A stretch of DNA of 39,221 nucleotides from Armatimonadota bacterium. Its GTDB lineage: Bacteria; Armatimonadota; Zipacnadia; UBA1398; JAKPQA01. Made by a program: the position numbers and the translations under genes. Below the pieces are notes generated by a model. That model searched no databases. It saw only the letters and a program-made list of their open reading frames with translations, and was not told where the DNA came from. Positions 15,010 to 23,525 of this stretch are shown here, piece by piece. Location of the stretch: contig JAKPQA010000215.1 of the NCBI GenBank assembly GCA_029547025.1, forward strand, positions 1-39,221, read 5' to 3'. Within the stretch, counting starts at the first letter, position 1, and every line of letters begins with the position of its first letter.

Positions 15010-17139
15010 ATGGACATGCCCACGGTGCCGCACGCGGTCTGCGTGGCTGCGCTGATCCCCGTTGCCTGGACGGCGGCAGAGCCCCTCGTGCTCCAGAACA
15101 GGGCGCTCCGCCTCGAGTTCCGCTCCGATCCCCTTGCGCTGACCGCCGTCCGTAACCGCCTGACCGGCGAGGTCTACACGGTGGAGGGCGACCAGTTCGC
15201 CATCGAGCTCGGCAGCGGCACCATCGAGCAAGCGTATGCCCGGCGCGCGTCACTCTCCGCCGACCGCACATCGGTCAGGGCTAGGTATGAGGCCGACGGT
15301 GTGCGGATTGACCTGTCCTACACCCTCGGGCCCGCCAACCACTTCGTCGAGAAGCGCCTCGCGCTGACCTTCACCCGGGATGACACCCTCCGCCAAGTGA
15401 CGGTCAGCCGTCCCGCGTTCGCCGCGCCCGGGCTGGAGCTCGTCCGCTACCGCTACCCGCAGTTCGGCCGCGTGCCGGGCGCTGAGCCGTGTAGCACCTT
15501 CTTCGGCCGGACAGGGCGCGGTAGCCTGTTCGCGGGCCTCGCCATGCCGTTCGACCGGTCGACGGGGGGCGGCAACGCCATCGAGCTTGCCTACTTGCCG
15601 AGCGTGAAGGTATCGGCCGGGCAGACGGTGCCCTGTGAGGCCATGTACCTGGGCGTGTGCGCTCGCAGCGAGGCGGACACCCGTCCTCTGCCGCCTCCGA
15701 TCCGCTGCTCGCCCTCGGACCCGGGCGCGCCGGTCGAACTGCGCGAGGCCGAGCCCGGGATCGTGCCTCTGGCTTCGGAGTCGGCCGCCATGGTGGCGAT
15801 GACCGAATCCTGGCTCGGACCACCGCGTCACGGCTTCGTCCCCATGGCATGCGGGTGGCACTCGGAGATGCAGCAGGGCCCCTATGCCTCCGATGAGGAC
15901 GTCGAGGCCGACATGAGGTCGCTGGAGTTCCTGGCCGATTGCGGCATCGACTGGTTCTCCGAATCGCACCCGTGGGGCGGCGAGACCGAGCGGATGAACG
16001 CCCTCGGGCCCGACGACCACTACACCCCTGGACCGCGGGCACGACGGTTGCTCGAGCATGCGCGCGACCTCGGCATGGGCGCCGTCATGTGGTCGTCGAT
16101 GACGAACACCCACCACTGGTCGCCGCTCGGGAGACCCTTCCGCGCGGACCAGCCCGACTGGCTCCTCACGCCCGGGCCAGTGTCGCGCGCCATCTGGATC
16201 ATCGCGCCCGCGAAGGGCAACTGCGTCGCGAACCGGCCCTTCTTCGAGTGGCTCTCGCGCATCAATCGTGAGGGCTTCAGCACGGGGCTCTACCGCGGCT
16301 GGGCCATGGATGGTAGCTTCTTCGGCGACGGCGGGTGGTACTCGAGCATCGTGCCTGTTGACTGCATGTCCGCCACGCACGACCACCTGCCGGGCGACGC
16401 GAACTGGGCCAGTCAGAACGCGCTCGATCGCCTTTTCGCCGATGTGCGCGCCCAGCGGCCGGACACCCTTATCTTCACGTGCCGGCCAGCGCAGGATCTG
16501 GGCGTCTTCAGCCTGCGCAACGTGGATGTGTGCTTCACACTCCTCGAGACGGGTACGGGCGCCTCGAACCTGCAGGCGGGCGACGAGATCCGGCGGTGGT
16601 CGCGCTACCGCGTCCACCACCACTTCGTCCCGCACTATATCGACCAGCCGCTGCTGTTCCCCAGCCGGGCCGACCGGACCACGCCGCTCGTCTGGTCGAG
16701 CGAGCACCTCGATTACATCCTGCTGAGCGCCATCTCGTCGTCGCCGAACCTGCTGTTCTACATGCCGACCAAGTCCGGCATCCCCGATAGGGACAAAGCC
16801 ACCATCCGGCGCTGGCTGGACTGGGCACGCGCCCAAGAGGAGCTCCTCAAAGTGCGGCGCGACCTCCCCGAGTGGCCCGAGCCGGACCGCGTCGATGGCT
16901 CGGCGCACATCGTGGGCGATCGCGGGCTCGTGTTCCTCTTCAACCCGGGCGACCAGCCACGAGAGGCGGAGTTCGCCCTGACCGAGGAGGGCACTGGCTG
17001 GCGCAAGAGGGGCCGATGCCGCATCTCGCAGGCGCACCCGGCTGGCGGACCGCGGCAGGTCGCAAGGCACGGAGACACGGTGCGGTGGGTGGTGCCCCCC
17101 GCGAGTGCCGTGGTGTTAACCGTTGCCGCGGAGCGCTAG
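15010..17139 (+). CDS. Secreted glycosidase-like protein, family unassigned
   Basis: A 709-aa exported protein that looks like a TIM-barrel glycosidase with an N-terminal beta-sandwich. The start ATG at 15010 or 15016 (GGAG 8 nt before the latter) gives a signal peptide ending near WTAAEP. Residues ~25-260 are beta-rich (RNRLTGEVYTVEGDQFAIEL). The central part has barrel-like strands with acidic or aromatic residues: FLADCGIDWFSESHPWGG, MGAVMWSSMTNTHHWSP, and GWAMDGSFFGDGG with a candidate nucleophile Asp ~434. A small beta domain ends the protein. It resembles clan GH-D (GH27/GH36-type) layouts, but I cannot assign it to a family with confidence. It is divergent from the creatininase gene (112-bp gap) and 138 bp before the next secreted protein. 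Confidence 0.75.
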   Translation: MDMPTVPHAVCVAALIPVAWTAAEPLVLQNRALRLEFRSDPLALTAVRNRLTGEVYTVEGDQFAIELGSGTIEQAYARRASLSADRTSVRARYEADGVRIDLSYTLGPANHFVEKRLALTFTRDDTLRQVTVSRPAFAAPGLELVRYRYPQFGRVPGAEPCSTFFGRTGRGSLFAGLAMPFDRSTGGGNAIELAYLPSVKVSAGQTVPCEAMYLGVCARSEADTRPLPPPIRCSPSDPGAPVELREAEPGIVPLASESAAMVAMTESWLGPPRHGFVPMACGWHSEMQQGPYASDEDVEADMRSLEFLADCGIDWFSESHPWGGETERMNALGPDDHYTPGPRARRLLEHARDLGMGAVMWSSMTNTHHWSPLGRPFRADQPDWLLTPGPVSRAIWIIAPAKGNCVANRPFFEWLSRINREGFSTGLYRGWAMDGSFFGDGGWYSSIVPVDCMSATHDHLPGDANWASQNALDRLFADVRAQRPDTLIFTCRPAQDLGVFSLRNVDVCFTLLETGTGASNLQAGDEIRRWSRYRVHHHFVPHYIDQPLLFPSRADRTTPLVWSSEHLDYILLSAISSSPNLLFYMPTKSGIPDRDKATIRRWLDWARAQEELLKVRRDLPEWPEPDRVDGSAHIVGDRGLVFLFNPGDQPREAEFALTEEGTGWRKRGRCRISQAHPAGGPRQVARHGDTVRWVVPPASAVVLTVAAER

Positions 17140-17244
17140 AGGCTCCCATTCCGGGCGCCTGAGAGCGATACAGGTTCCTGGGGGCGCGGCCCAAAGTCGC
17201 GGGCCAGCGCGGCGGCCTTGTCTGCTGCCCGACCATCCGTGAGT

Positions 17245-17262
17245 GCGGAGTGCTTGCTCCGC
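17245..17262 (+). promoter_or_regulatory. Hairpin abutting the ribosome site of the next gene
   Basis: GCGGAG (17245-17250) and CTCCGC (17257-17262) form a 6-bp GC stem with a 6-nt loop. It lies immediately before the strong ribosome site GGGGAGGGG (17263-17271) of the secreted protein gene starting at 17278. A hairpin touching the ribosome site could affect translation, but it is short and may be chance in this GC-rich DNA. Confidence 0.3.
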
Positions 17263-17277
17263 GGGGAGGGGCTTGCA

Positions 17278-18429
17278 GTGAAGTACCTCATTGGGTCTGG
17301 CCTTCTGCTTTGCGTCGCGTTGCCTCACCCGGCACGCGCTGATCTGGTCCTGCTGGATGAGTACTGGTCGCCCGAGATAGCAGGGAATGATGTGGTCGTG
17401 GCGGAGGTCGACACGCAGGAGACCGGCGACCCGACCGAGGCCAAGTTCGGCGAGTGCAGCGCGAAGCTCTGGAACGAGTCCGGTTCGCCCAACGTGCGCT
17501 TCCGCGGTGCCGCACCGATGACGCTCTCCCAGATTCCGCCCGGTGACTGCGAGCTGTCGCTGTGGTACCGCACCAACGGATGGACAGGCCCGTGGCGCGT
17601 AGAGGTGTGGGTCTGGCATGAAGCACTGCACAACGCACCGGCCCCTGCACCGGTGAGGGTGCTGCAAACCACGCTCGATGGTGGCGGGCCGGACGGCCAG
17701 CTTCTGGCCGACGACCAGTGGCACGAGGCCCGGGGCAGACTGACGGCAGGCGAGTCCTACGAGGCCACGCCGAAGGAAGAGCACATGGGCGCCGCCTACG
17801 TGTGGCTTGTTCCCGTAGGTGGCTGGAATGTGGCCCATCGAACGTACATCGACCGCATCAGCATCGAGGTGGTAGACGGTGACCGGAAGGGTGAACCAGC
17901 GCCTGCTCCCGCTCGCCGGATCCGGCCGAAGCCCGGAGCGCAGACCGATGGGCCCGGCTGGATCTGGTGGGAAGGCGAGGACGCTTTCGAGCACAACGTG
18001 CCCACCGGCGGCGCGACGGTGCCGATGACCGAGGCCCAGCAGGCTCTGCTCTCCGGCAACGCGTGGCTCAGCCACCACGGAGTCGAGGACCTGCAGGTGC
18101 AGTGGGAGATCACCGTGCCGGAAGACGGACGCTACACGCTCTGGTGCCGCGGGCAGGGCGCGCCCTTTCGCTGGTGTTGGGACGATGGGACGTGGAGTGA
18201 GTGCGGCTTCGAGGCCGTCTGGACCGATCATGTCCCGTACCAGGACCATGGCGCCTACGGATGGCTCCGGCTCTGCTGGGTGTGCCTGGGCGAGGTCCAG
18301 ATGTCGCGCGGCCGACACGTGCTCGCAGTGGGCGGCGTGCCCGATGACCAAGCCGTGGGGTTCGACTGCTGGCTGGTCACGCGGGGGGGCTTCATGCCGG
18401 ACGGCGCGCGGCGGCCTGCCGATGAGTAG
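17278..18429 (+). CDS. Secreted protein with two beta-sandwich regions
   Basis: A 383-aa exported protein of unknown function. GTG at 17278 sits 6-8 nt after GGGGAGGGG and starts a clear signal peptide (VKYLIGSGLLLCVALPHPARA). The frame from 17218 would bury it. Two beta-rich halves follow: residues ~23-205 (LSLWYRTNGWTGPWRVEVWV, then RTYIDRISIEVV) and ~235-375 (WWEGEDAFEHNVP, ITVPEDGRYTLWCRGQGAPF). The second is rich in Trp and Cys and ends in a ligand-fold-like GFDCWLVTRGGF. Paired beta-sandwiches without a catalytic motif resemble carbohydrate-binding modules; that is inference. It lies between the glycosidase-like gene and the sensor pseudogene on the same strand. Confidence 0.75.
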   Translation: MKYLIGSGLLLCVALPHPARADLVLLDEYWSPEIAGNDVVVAEVDTQETGDPTEAKFGECSAKLWNESGSPNVRFRGAAPMTLSQIPPGDCELSLWYRTNGWTGPWRVEVWVWHEALHNAPAPAPVRVLQTTLDGGGPDGQLLADDQWHEARGRLTAGESYEATPKEEHMGAAYVWLVPVGGWNVAHRTYIDRISIEVVDGDRKGEPAPAPARRIRPKPGAQTDGPGWIWWEGEDAFEHNVPTGGATVPMTEAQQALLSGNAWLSHHGVEDLQVQWEITVPEDGRYTLWCRGQGAPFRWCWDDGTWSECGFEAVWTDHVPYQDHGAYGWLRLCWVCLGEVQMSRGRHVLAVGGVPDDQAVGFDCWLVTRGGFMPDGARRPADE

Positions 18430-18483
18430 CCCGCCGCGGATCGGCGTGATGCGAGCCGGGCCGGGCGCGGGGAGGGGGAGGGC

Positions 18484-19976
18484 TTGCTGAGCGGTTCCGA
18501 CCGACGCCCCCGCCTCTCGCGCGCTGCGGTGGGCGTGCCTCTCTTTCGACGCTTGCCGCTGTCGTTCATGCCGGTTGCGGGGCTTCCGGTTATCGGGCTC
18601 GGCACCTATTTGCTGGTCTCGGAACGGTCCGAAGCTACCACCGACGAACTCGACGGGCTCTTGGCGCTGTCCCAGCGGCTCGCCGACAGGATCGACGTCC
18701 ACGTATCGGCGAACCAGGGGCTTGTTCGGCATCTGGCGGCCACCGACCACGTGGTTGGCTTCCTGGCGAAACGACCGCGGTCAGAGGCCGACCGGGATAC
18801 GTTCGACCGATGGCTCGCGCTTCAGAGCGCTCTGTCTTCGGAGCCGATCGACATCTACGCCATGGACCGCACGGGCCCTTGTGTCGCGTCCACCAACCGG
18901 TCGTAGCTCGGCAGCAACTTCGGGTTCCGCCCCTACTTCAAGGCCGCGTTGGGCGGCGACTACTTCCAGACAGACTGGCTGGTCGGTTCGCTGACGCGGG
19001 TGCCTGGGGTCTTCTCGGCATCACCAGTGGTGCGCGGAGAGACGATCACCGGTGTCCTCGCGGTAAAGCTCAGGTGCACTCACATCCGCAAAGCGGTGAC
19101 CGAGCTGGGCACCCAGGGACGCAACGCATTCCTCATCAATCATCAAGGCATCGTGTTGGTTCACAGTCAGCCGTCCCACGAGTACACGTCTCTCGTCGAG
19201 CTATCGGAGGACGAGCAGGACTCACTCCGCACGAGCCGGCAGTTCATGCAAGAGCGCATCCGCCAGTACCCCGTCGGGCCCGAGCTGACGCAGGCCCTCA
19301 ACAACGTCCTGCAGTCCGGTCGGCCCCAGACGGTGGCCTACTCGCTCGGATGCGTGCCGCACTGGTACGGTGCGTGGACCAGGACTGGGTGGCGGGCGTT
19401 TCGTCTCCGGACTCGGCCGTCTACGCCTCCTCCGGGCGAATTCCGCGGGACACCGTGGTGTTCGCCGCGCTCGCATTGCTCGTGTGTCTAGCGGCCAGCC
19501 TGGTGATGAGCCACCGCCTGTCCCGTCCTATCGCTCGCCTGACAGAAGCGGTCGAGCAGTTCGGAGCCGGAGACAGCGACGCCCGGGCCGCACGAGTCGA
19601 CGGGGGCGAGGTAGGTCTCTTGGCCGCGCGGTCCAATGAGATGGCCGATGCCATCTCATCGAACACCGAGGTTCTGGAGCGGCGCGTGCGCGAGCGAACT
19701 CATGAGCTCACTCGGGCGAGTGAGGAGAGCGCGCGGACCATCGATGAGCTACAGAAGGCTCTGGCCCCGGTCCGGACACTTGGCGGACTGCTACCCATCT
19801 GTAGTTCGTGCACGAGGATCCGCAACGATGAGGGCTACTGGACGCGGATCGAGGCCTACATTCGCGATCACTCTGAGGCTGAGTTCACGCACGGGATCTG
19901 CCCGGAGTGTGCGAAGCAGCTCTATCCGGAGGCGGCGCCGAGGGCTGACCGCACGCCGGGGATGAAAGACGGATGA
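18484..19976 (+). pseudogene. Broken membrane sensor (dCache-like, HAMP, coiled coil, Cys4 tail)
   Basis: This was probably one ~495-aa sensor with two lesions. From TTG 18484, the frame encodes a membrane segment (LSFMPVAGLPVIGLGTYLLV), then a helical and Cache-like extracellular domain. It meets an in-frame TAG at 18904-18906 inside CVASTNRS-stop-LGSNFGFRPYF, where a GAG codon would be expected. The same frame continues through FRPYFKAALGGDYFQTDWLV to about residue 290. A one-base deletion near 19362-19380 then shifts the rest into another frame. That part holds a second membrane segment (TVVFAALALLVCLAASLV), a HAMP domain, a coiled coil and the tail LLPICSSCTRIRNDEGYWTR...HGICPECAKQLYPE with four cysteines. 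I infer a sensor for a ligand near the glycan genes, lost by decay or affected by sequencing error. No kinase domain is present. Confidence 0.8.
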
Positions 19977-20054
19977 ATCACCGCACGGCCTCCATCGGCC
20001 GCGTCAACACCCCTGCTTTGCAGTTCCGGTCGGCCCCTCTCCTGGCTGATCGGC

Positions 20055-20083
20055 TGGACAGCTTACACTCAGTAAGTTACACT
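20055..20083 (+). promoter_or_regulatory. Predicted promoter with an inverted repeat in its spacer
   Basis: TGGACA (20055-20060) and TACACT (20078-20083) are separated by exactly 17 bp, a near-consensus sigma70 promoter. The spacer carries the perfect inverted repeat CTTAC-ACTCA-GTAAG (20062-20076), and TTACACT is repeated at 20063-20069 and 20077-20083. A site placed like this would be covered by RNA polymerase, so a bound regulator would block transcription. The XRE-type gene downstream starts at 20156, leaving a ~65-nt leader, so autoregulation is plausible. Confidence 0.55.
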
Positions 20084-20155
20084 GATGGTGCCGGGGGGCG
20101 ATGGCGGGCGGATCCCGCCAGGGACACACTACTCGCCCTCCGCACGGAGGCGAAA

Positions 20156-21991
20156 GTGCGCAGTTCAGCCCCTTCCGAAGAGGAACTCATTCTTTTCCGC
20201 GCGAGACTGGCATCGGTCCTCGCCGCGCTAGGTGTTTCGCGCGCCGAGTTGGGCAGACGACTTGGGGGCAAGTCAAGCCAGTATGTCTCCCAGCTGTTGA
20301 GTGGCGCTGCACGACCCTCTCGCCGTCGAGTGCAGGAGATCGAGCGCGCCCTCCAGTTGGGGGTTGGCAGCCTGACCCAGGAGGGTCCTGCCCTGCCCGA
20401 AGGGCTCGAGACACCCGAACGGGTGCTGGCGCCGGACTTCGCCGCCTGGGAGGAACTGCTCGCCAGCGCCCGGAGGCTTCGTCACGATGGGCACCTGGGT
20501 ACAGCCTTGATCGTGGCCAACCAACTGGTCGAGCGTCTCTCGGCGGTTCGGACGACGAGCGAGAGGGTTGCCGGGCTGTTTGCGAATGCTCTGATCCTGC
20601 GGTCGGAGCTTCACCGGTGCCAGTGCGCCCCGGACATGGCGCTGGAAGACGCGGCGCGCGCCCGTCGCCTGGCCACGCCACTGAAAGCGAGCGACCCCGG
20701 CCTCTTCTCCCGGGCCTACTTCTGGCACATCATCCGGGCACAGGATCTTCGCGGGGCGTCGGGACTGGCAGAGGTGGTCACGGACGCGTTCCCGGAGGGC
20801 CCGGATCCGGCCATGGCTTTGCTTCCCGTTACTGCCGAGGCATTCATCGCCGATGGCGGGGCCGGGGTGACGCCTGAGCTGTCGGCTCGCCTGGCCGGGG
20901 CCATCGAGGGAGCACCGTTCTCTCCGGCCAAGTCCGTGGCGTTTCTCATGCTCCAGACGCGCCACGACCGCGGCGACGAGTTCGGCGATCGGTGGACGGA
21001 CGAGGCTCGCCGAGCCGGTGAGGTCGTGGGGCTGGCTGAGGCACTCTACCACGCGGCTCATCGCGCTTTCCGCTCGGGCCGGCCGCTGGATGCATACCGT
21101 CACCTTCTGGAGTCGACCCAGATTGCCGCATCCGCGGAGTTCCAGCTTGGTATGGAGCACGCGGCCGAGGTGTGGTCCCAGATGCTCCGCGCCCCCGCAC
21201 TCGAGAGGGCCGAGGCGTCGGGGGTGCCCCGGGAGTTGCTGCGGGGCGAGATCGTCGTGCCGGCGTGTCAGCTACTGCGCGAGGTGGGGTTGCGGTCCGA
21301 GTGGTTCGGTACGGCGCGCGCCTTCGCGTGGGCGGCGTGCGCGCACGGTAGTGCGGCGCTGGGTGACCCGGCCGGTGCCCTCGAAGCTGCCGGCTGGCTT
21401 CTGCCCATGGCACGGCGGGCCTTCAACGCGGACAATGCCGCCGCGAACCTGGCGTGGGCGGCATGGGCGCTGCAGAAGTCGGGCTTCACCGATGAGGCCA
21501 CAGCCATGTGGTCGCACGTCCGGTCAGCTACGGGGCTGGCGCTGGCCGAAGGCTCGAGAGTCCCCCATGAACGGCTGTCGGAGATGGCCTATGCGGCCAT
21601 GGAGGCGGGGCACGGCCTCCCGGAGCTCGACTCCGTGATGCGCCATATTGCGACTCAGCAACCGACGGATGCATGGGCATGGGGCCTCAACGCGCGCTAC
21701 CAGCTCTCCAGGGGTCAGGTGCTCGACGCCCTGGCAGCGGCGGAGCGCAGTTGGCGGCTGGCTCAGTACCTTGGGCTGGCGCAGGCCTTTCCCCCGCTCC
21801 CGAGCTATCGGGCGCCGCTGGGCCGCGTCCAGCGGCAGCAAGCTGCCCGGCGCGAGGCCATGGCGTGGACCGCTGAGGCCTTCGCCCGAGCGCTGGAGTT
21901 GGACAGCCTCTCCCCCTCCACCCGTGAGTCGATCTCGCGGTCGCTGGCCGCACTTCAGTCCGAGTGCGCCATGGTGTCTGCGCCCGAGTGA
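20156..21991 (+). CDS. XRE-type regulator with long helical-repeat C-terminal region
   Basis: A 611-aa putative transcriptional regulator. GTG at 20156 has GGAGG 5 nt upstream and begins VRSSAPSEEELILFRARLAS; the frame is open to an ATG at 19973 that overlaps the sensor stop in ATGA, but that start would place the predicted promoter inside the coding region. The helix-turn-helix (residues ~12-70) shows VLAALGVSRAELGRRLGGKS and YVSQLLSGAARPSRRRVQEI, an XRE/Cro pattern. The remaining ~530 residues are Ala/Leu-rich helices (GTALIVANQLVERLSAVRTT, GSAALGDPAGALEAAGWLLP, MSRGQVLDALAAAERSW-like), resembling TPR-type repeats that sense a ligand or partner. It lies right after the broken sensor, and a spacer inverted repeat suggests autoregulation. 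What it controls is not known. Confidence 0.75.
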   Translation: MRSSAPSEEELILFRARLASVLAALGVSRAELGRRLGGKSSQYVSQLLSGAARPSRRRVQEIERALQLGVGSLTQEGPALPEGLETPERVLAPDFAAWEELLASARRLRHDGHLGTALIVANQLVERLSAVRTTSERVAGLFANALILRSELHRCQCAPDMALEDAARARRLATPLKASDPGLFSRAYFWHIIRAQDLRGASGLAEVVTDAFPEGPDPAMALLPVTAEAFIADGGAGVTPELSARLAGAIEGAPFSPAKSVAFLMLQTRHDRGDEFGDRWTDEARRAGEVVGLAEALYHAAHRAFRSGRPLDAYRHLLESTQIAASAEFQLGMEHAAEVWSQMLRAPALERAEASGVPRELLRGEIVVPACQLLREVGLRSEWFGTARAFAWAACAHGSAALGDPAGALEAAGWLLPMARRAFNADNAAANLAWAAWALQKSGFTDEATAMWSHVRSATGLALAEGSRVPHERLSEMAYAAMEAGHGLPELDSVMRHIATQQPTDAWAWGLNARYQLSRGQVLDALAAAERSWRLAQYLGLAQAFPPLPSYRAPLGRVQRQQAARREAMAWTAEAFARALELDSLSPSTRESISRSLAALQSECAMVSAPE

Positions 21992-22353
21992 GTGGGCCCG
22001 GGTTACCATGACTTACGGGTTGCGGCGATCGCCATTGACGCGCTCTAGCAGATCAGTTAACTTAGAATAGGGCGCAAGAGAGCGCTTTCAGCCGCTTGGT
22101 GCTCCCCTCCGGGAATGTGTGGATTGGTGCCCCCACCGCCCGGATAGCTGGGCATGTGCTTCCAGTTGGGGGCGCGTGCCACTGGGGTGGGCTGGCTCGG
22201 GTCTGGTTGGGCAGGTGACTCGGCGGCGAGGATGCCCCCCGACGCCGTTCGAGCAGCCGCCTCGAGGTCTCTTGCGGGGTGGTATGGCCCGAGCCGGCCA
22301 CACTCCGATCGTGTTTCCGGTCCAGTTCGCCCCGAGACGCCTGTGGTCCGCGT
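21992..22353. other. Gene-free stretch with a possible plus-strand promoter
   Basis: These 362 bp separate convergent genes and hold no convincing coding sequence. On the plus strand TTGACG (22035-22040) and TAACTT (22058-22063), 17 bp apart, resemble a promoter; the palindrome AGTTAACT (22055-22062) overlaps the second element. Anything transcribed from it would run into the metallophosphoesterase gene as antisense RNA. On the minus strand a ~95-codon frame stays open from about 22350 to 22054 but lacks a supported start. No clear terminator is visible. Confidence 0.4.
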
Positions 22354-23403
22354 TCACTCGACCCGCAGGGCTTGCAGGCCGGCGGGCCCGGTGCCACGGG
22401 GCCGCTTCGCCCTCTCCAGCCGGATCGACAATGTACGCTCATCCGGGTTCCCCCACACGTATTCCTCGTGGCCCAGGTGGCTCGCGTCCGTGTAGTCGTG
22501 GTCGTAGCGCGGGAAGCCGTGGATGTCGCCGCCACGATCGAGCCATCTCTCCGGCGCCCGGTGCATCGCGACGTCGACGCGGTCGTCGAACACGTCGAGG
22601 GACACGAAGTCGGCGGGATAGCCGCAGGTGCCCCCCGAAGTGATGTGAGCGACTCCACGCCGCGTCACCGCCGCAGTCAGATGGAGATGCCCGGTCAGCA
22701 CGGCCACCACGGCCTCGGAGTGGGCCTCCACCACATCCAGAAGGCCGGCATCGAGCACCTTGTAGCTGCTGAAGCCGAAGCTCTCCTTCAGGACAGCCTC
22801 ATCACGCATGGGGATGAGCGGAACGTGGGTTAGCAGGAAGACCGGCATGTTGCCGATGCGCTCCAGCGCTCGGCGCGCCAGTGCGTTGCGTGCTCGCGTC
22901 ACGTCGTCCGGTTGCCGATGCGCGCCACTGGTGTCCAGCACGAGGAAGGCGACGCCCCCGCACGCGAACGCGTAGTTCCGGCGGCCAGGACCAAAGCAGC
23001 AGTCATAGGCATCCGTTCTGCCCTCGATCCCCTCGCCCTGCGCGTTCTCGTGATTGCCAAGGCACGGGAGGAACGGCACGGGTAGGCGGTCGAGGATGGC
23101 CGTCCGGAGGTGCCGGAAGTCCTGATCGAAGTCCTCGAGCTCGCCATCGATGATGTCGCCGGCCGAGACCACGAAGTCAGGCGGCTCGATGTCATGCAGG
23201 CCGAGAGCACACTCGAGCGCCCACCGTGCCTTCTCCTCGGCACAGGGGTAGCCGGGCGGCCGTCCAGCGACACCCTGGGCCCGTACGTGCATGTCATTCC
23301 AGACGAAGAAGCGGAACCGGCGCTCGCATCGATTCGGCGTGGCCACAGGCGTCAGCGCACCGGGCAGGCTGAGGGCTGAAGAGACGAACTGCCTTCGCGT
23401 CAC
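22354..23403 (-). CDS. Tat-exported calcineurin-like metallophosphoesterase
   Basis: A 349-aa metallophosphoesterase with a Tat-type leader (TRRQFVSSALSLPGALTP). The start is GTG at 23403. Two-metal site motifs are in order: WNDMHV (Asp37, His39), SAGDIIDGE (Asp83), LGNHENAQGEG (Asn117, His118), LLTHVPLI (~200) and TGHLHLTAAV (~240). The C-terminal region (RLERAKRPRGTGPAGLQ) resembles accessory tails. Exported members of this family act on phosphodiesters or phosphomonoesters of sugars or nucleotides; substrate unknown. It is transcribed in the same direction as, and 122 bp downstream of, the dehydrogenase gene. Confidence 0.88.
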   Translation of the reverse strand: MTRRQFVSSALSLPGALTPVATPNRCERRFRFFVWNDMHVRAQGVAGRPPGYPCAEEKARWALECALGLHDIEPPDFVVSAGDIIDGELEDFDQDFRHLRTAILDRLPVPFLPCLGNHENAQGEGIEGRTDAYDCCFGPGRRNYAFACGGVAFLVLDTSGAHRQPDDVTRARNALARRALERIGNMPVFLLTHVPLIPMRDEAVLKESFGFSSYKVLDAGLLDVVEAHSEAVVAVLTGHLHLTAAVTRRGVAHITSGGTCGYPADFVSLDVFDDRVDVAMHRAPERWLDRGGDIHGFPRYDHDYTDASHLGHEEYVWGNPDERTLSIRLERAKRPRGTGPAGLQALRVE

Positions 23404-23525
23404 GACGTCTCACCTCAGAGCGGCGCGGGCTGCTCTCACACCGATGGCATTGCGGTGCCGAAGCCCGGATGACCTGCACGAAGCGAGGTCGTTCCTGCCG
23501 CGGCGGCTACGAGGGCACTGCCCGC

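Noticed and set aside
15250-17070. 606-codon minus-strand frame over the secreted glycosidase-like gene
   Set aside because: The opposite frame has a signal peptide and coherent domain layout; GC-rich codons open the antisense frame by chance.
19973-20155. Extending the XRE regulator to the ATG at 19973
   Set aside because: The 61 added residues would cover the predicted promoter, lack a family match, and the GTG at 20156 has a clear ribosome site.
22054-22350. Minus-strand ~95-codon frame ending LLRPILS
   Set aside because: It has no supported start, its third-position GC is lower than in neighbouring genes, and no domain is recognisable; it may be a gene remnant.
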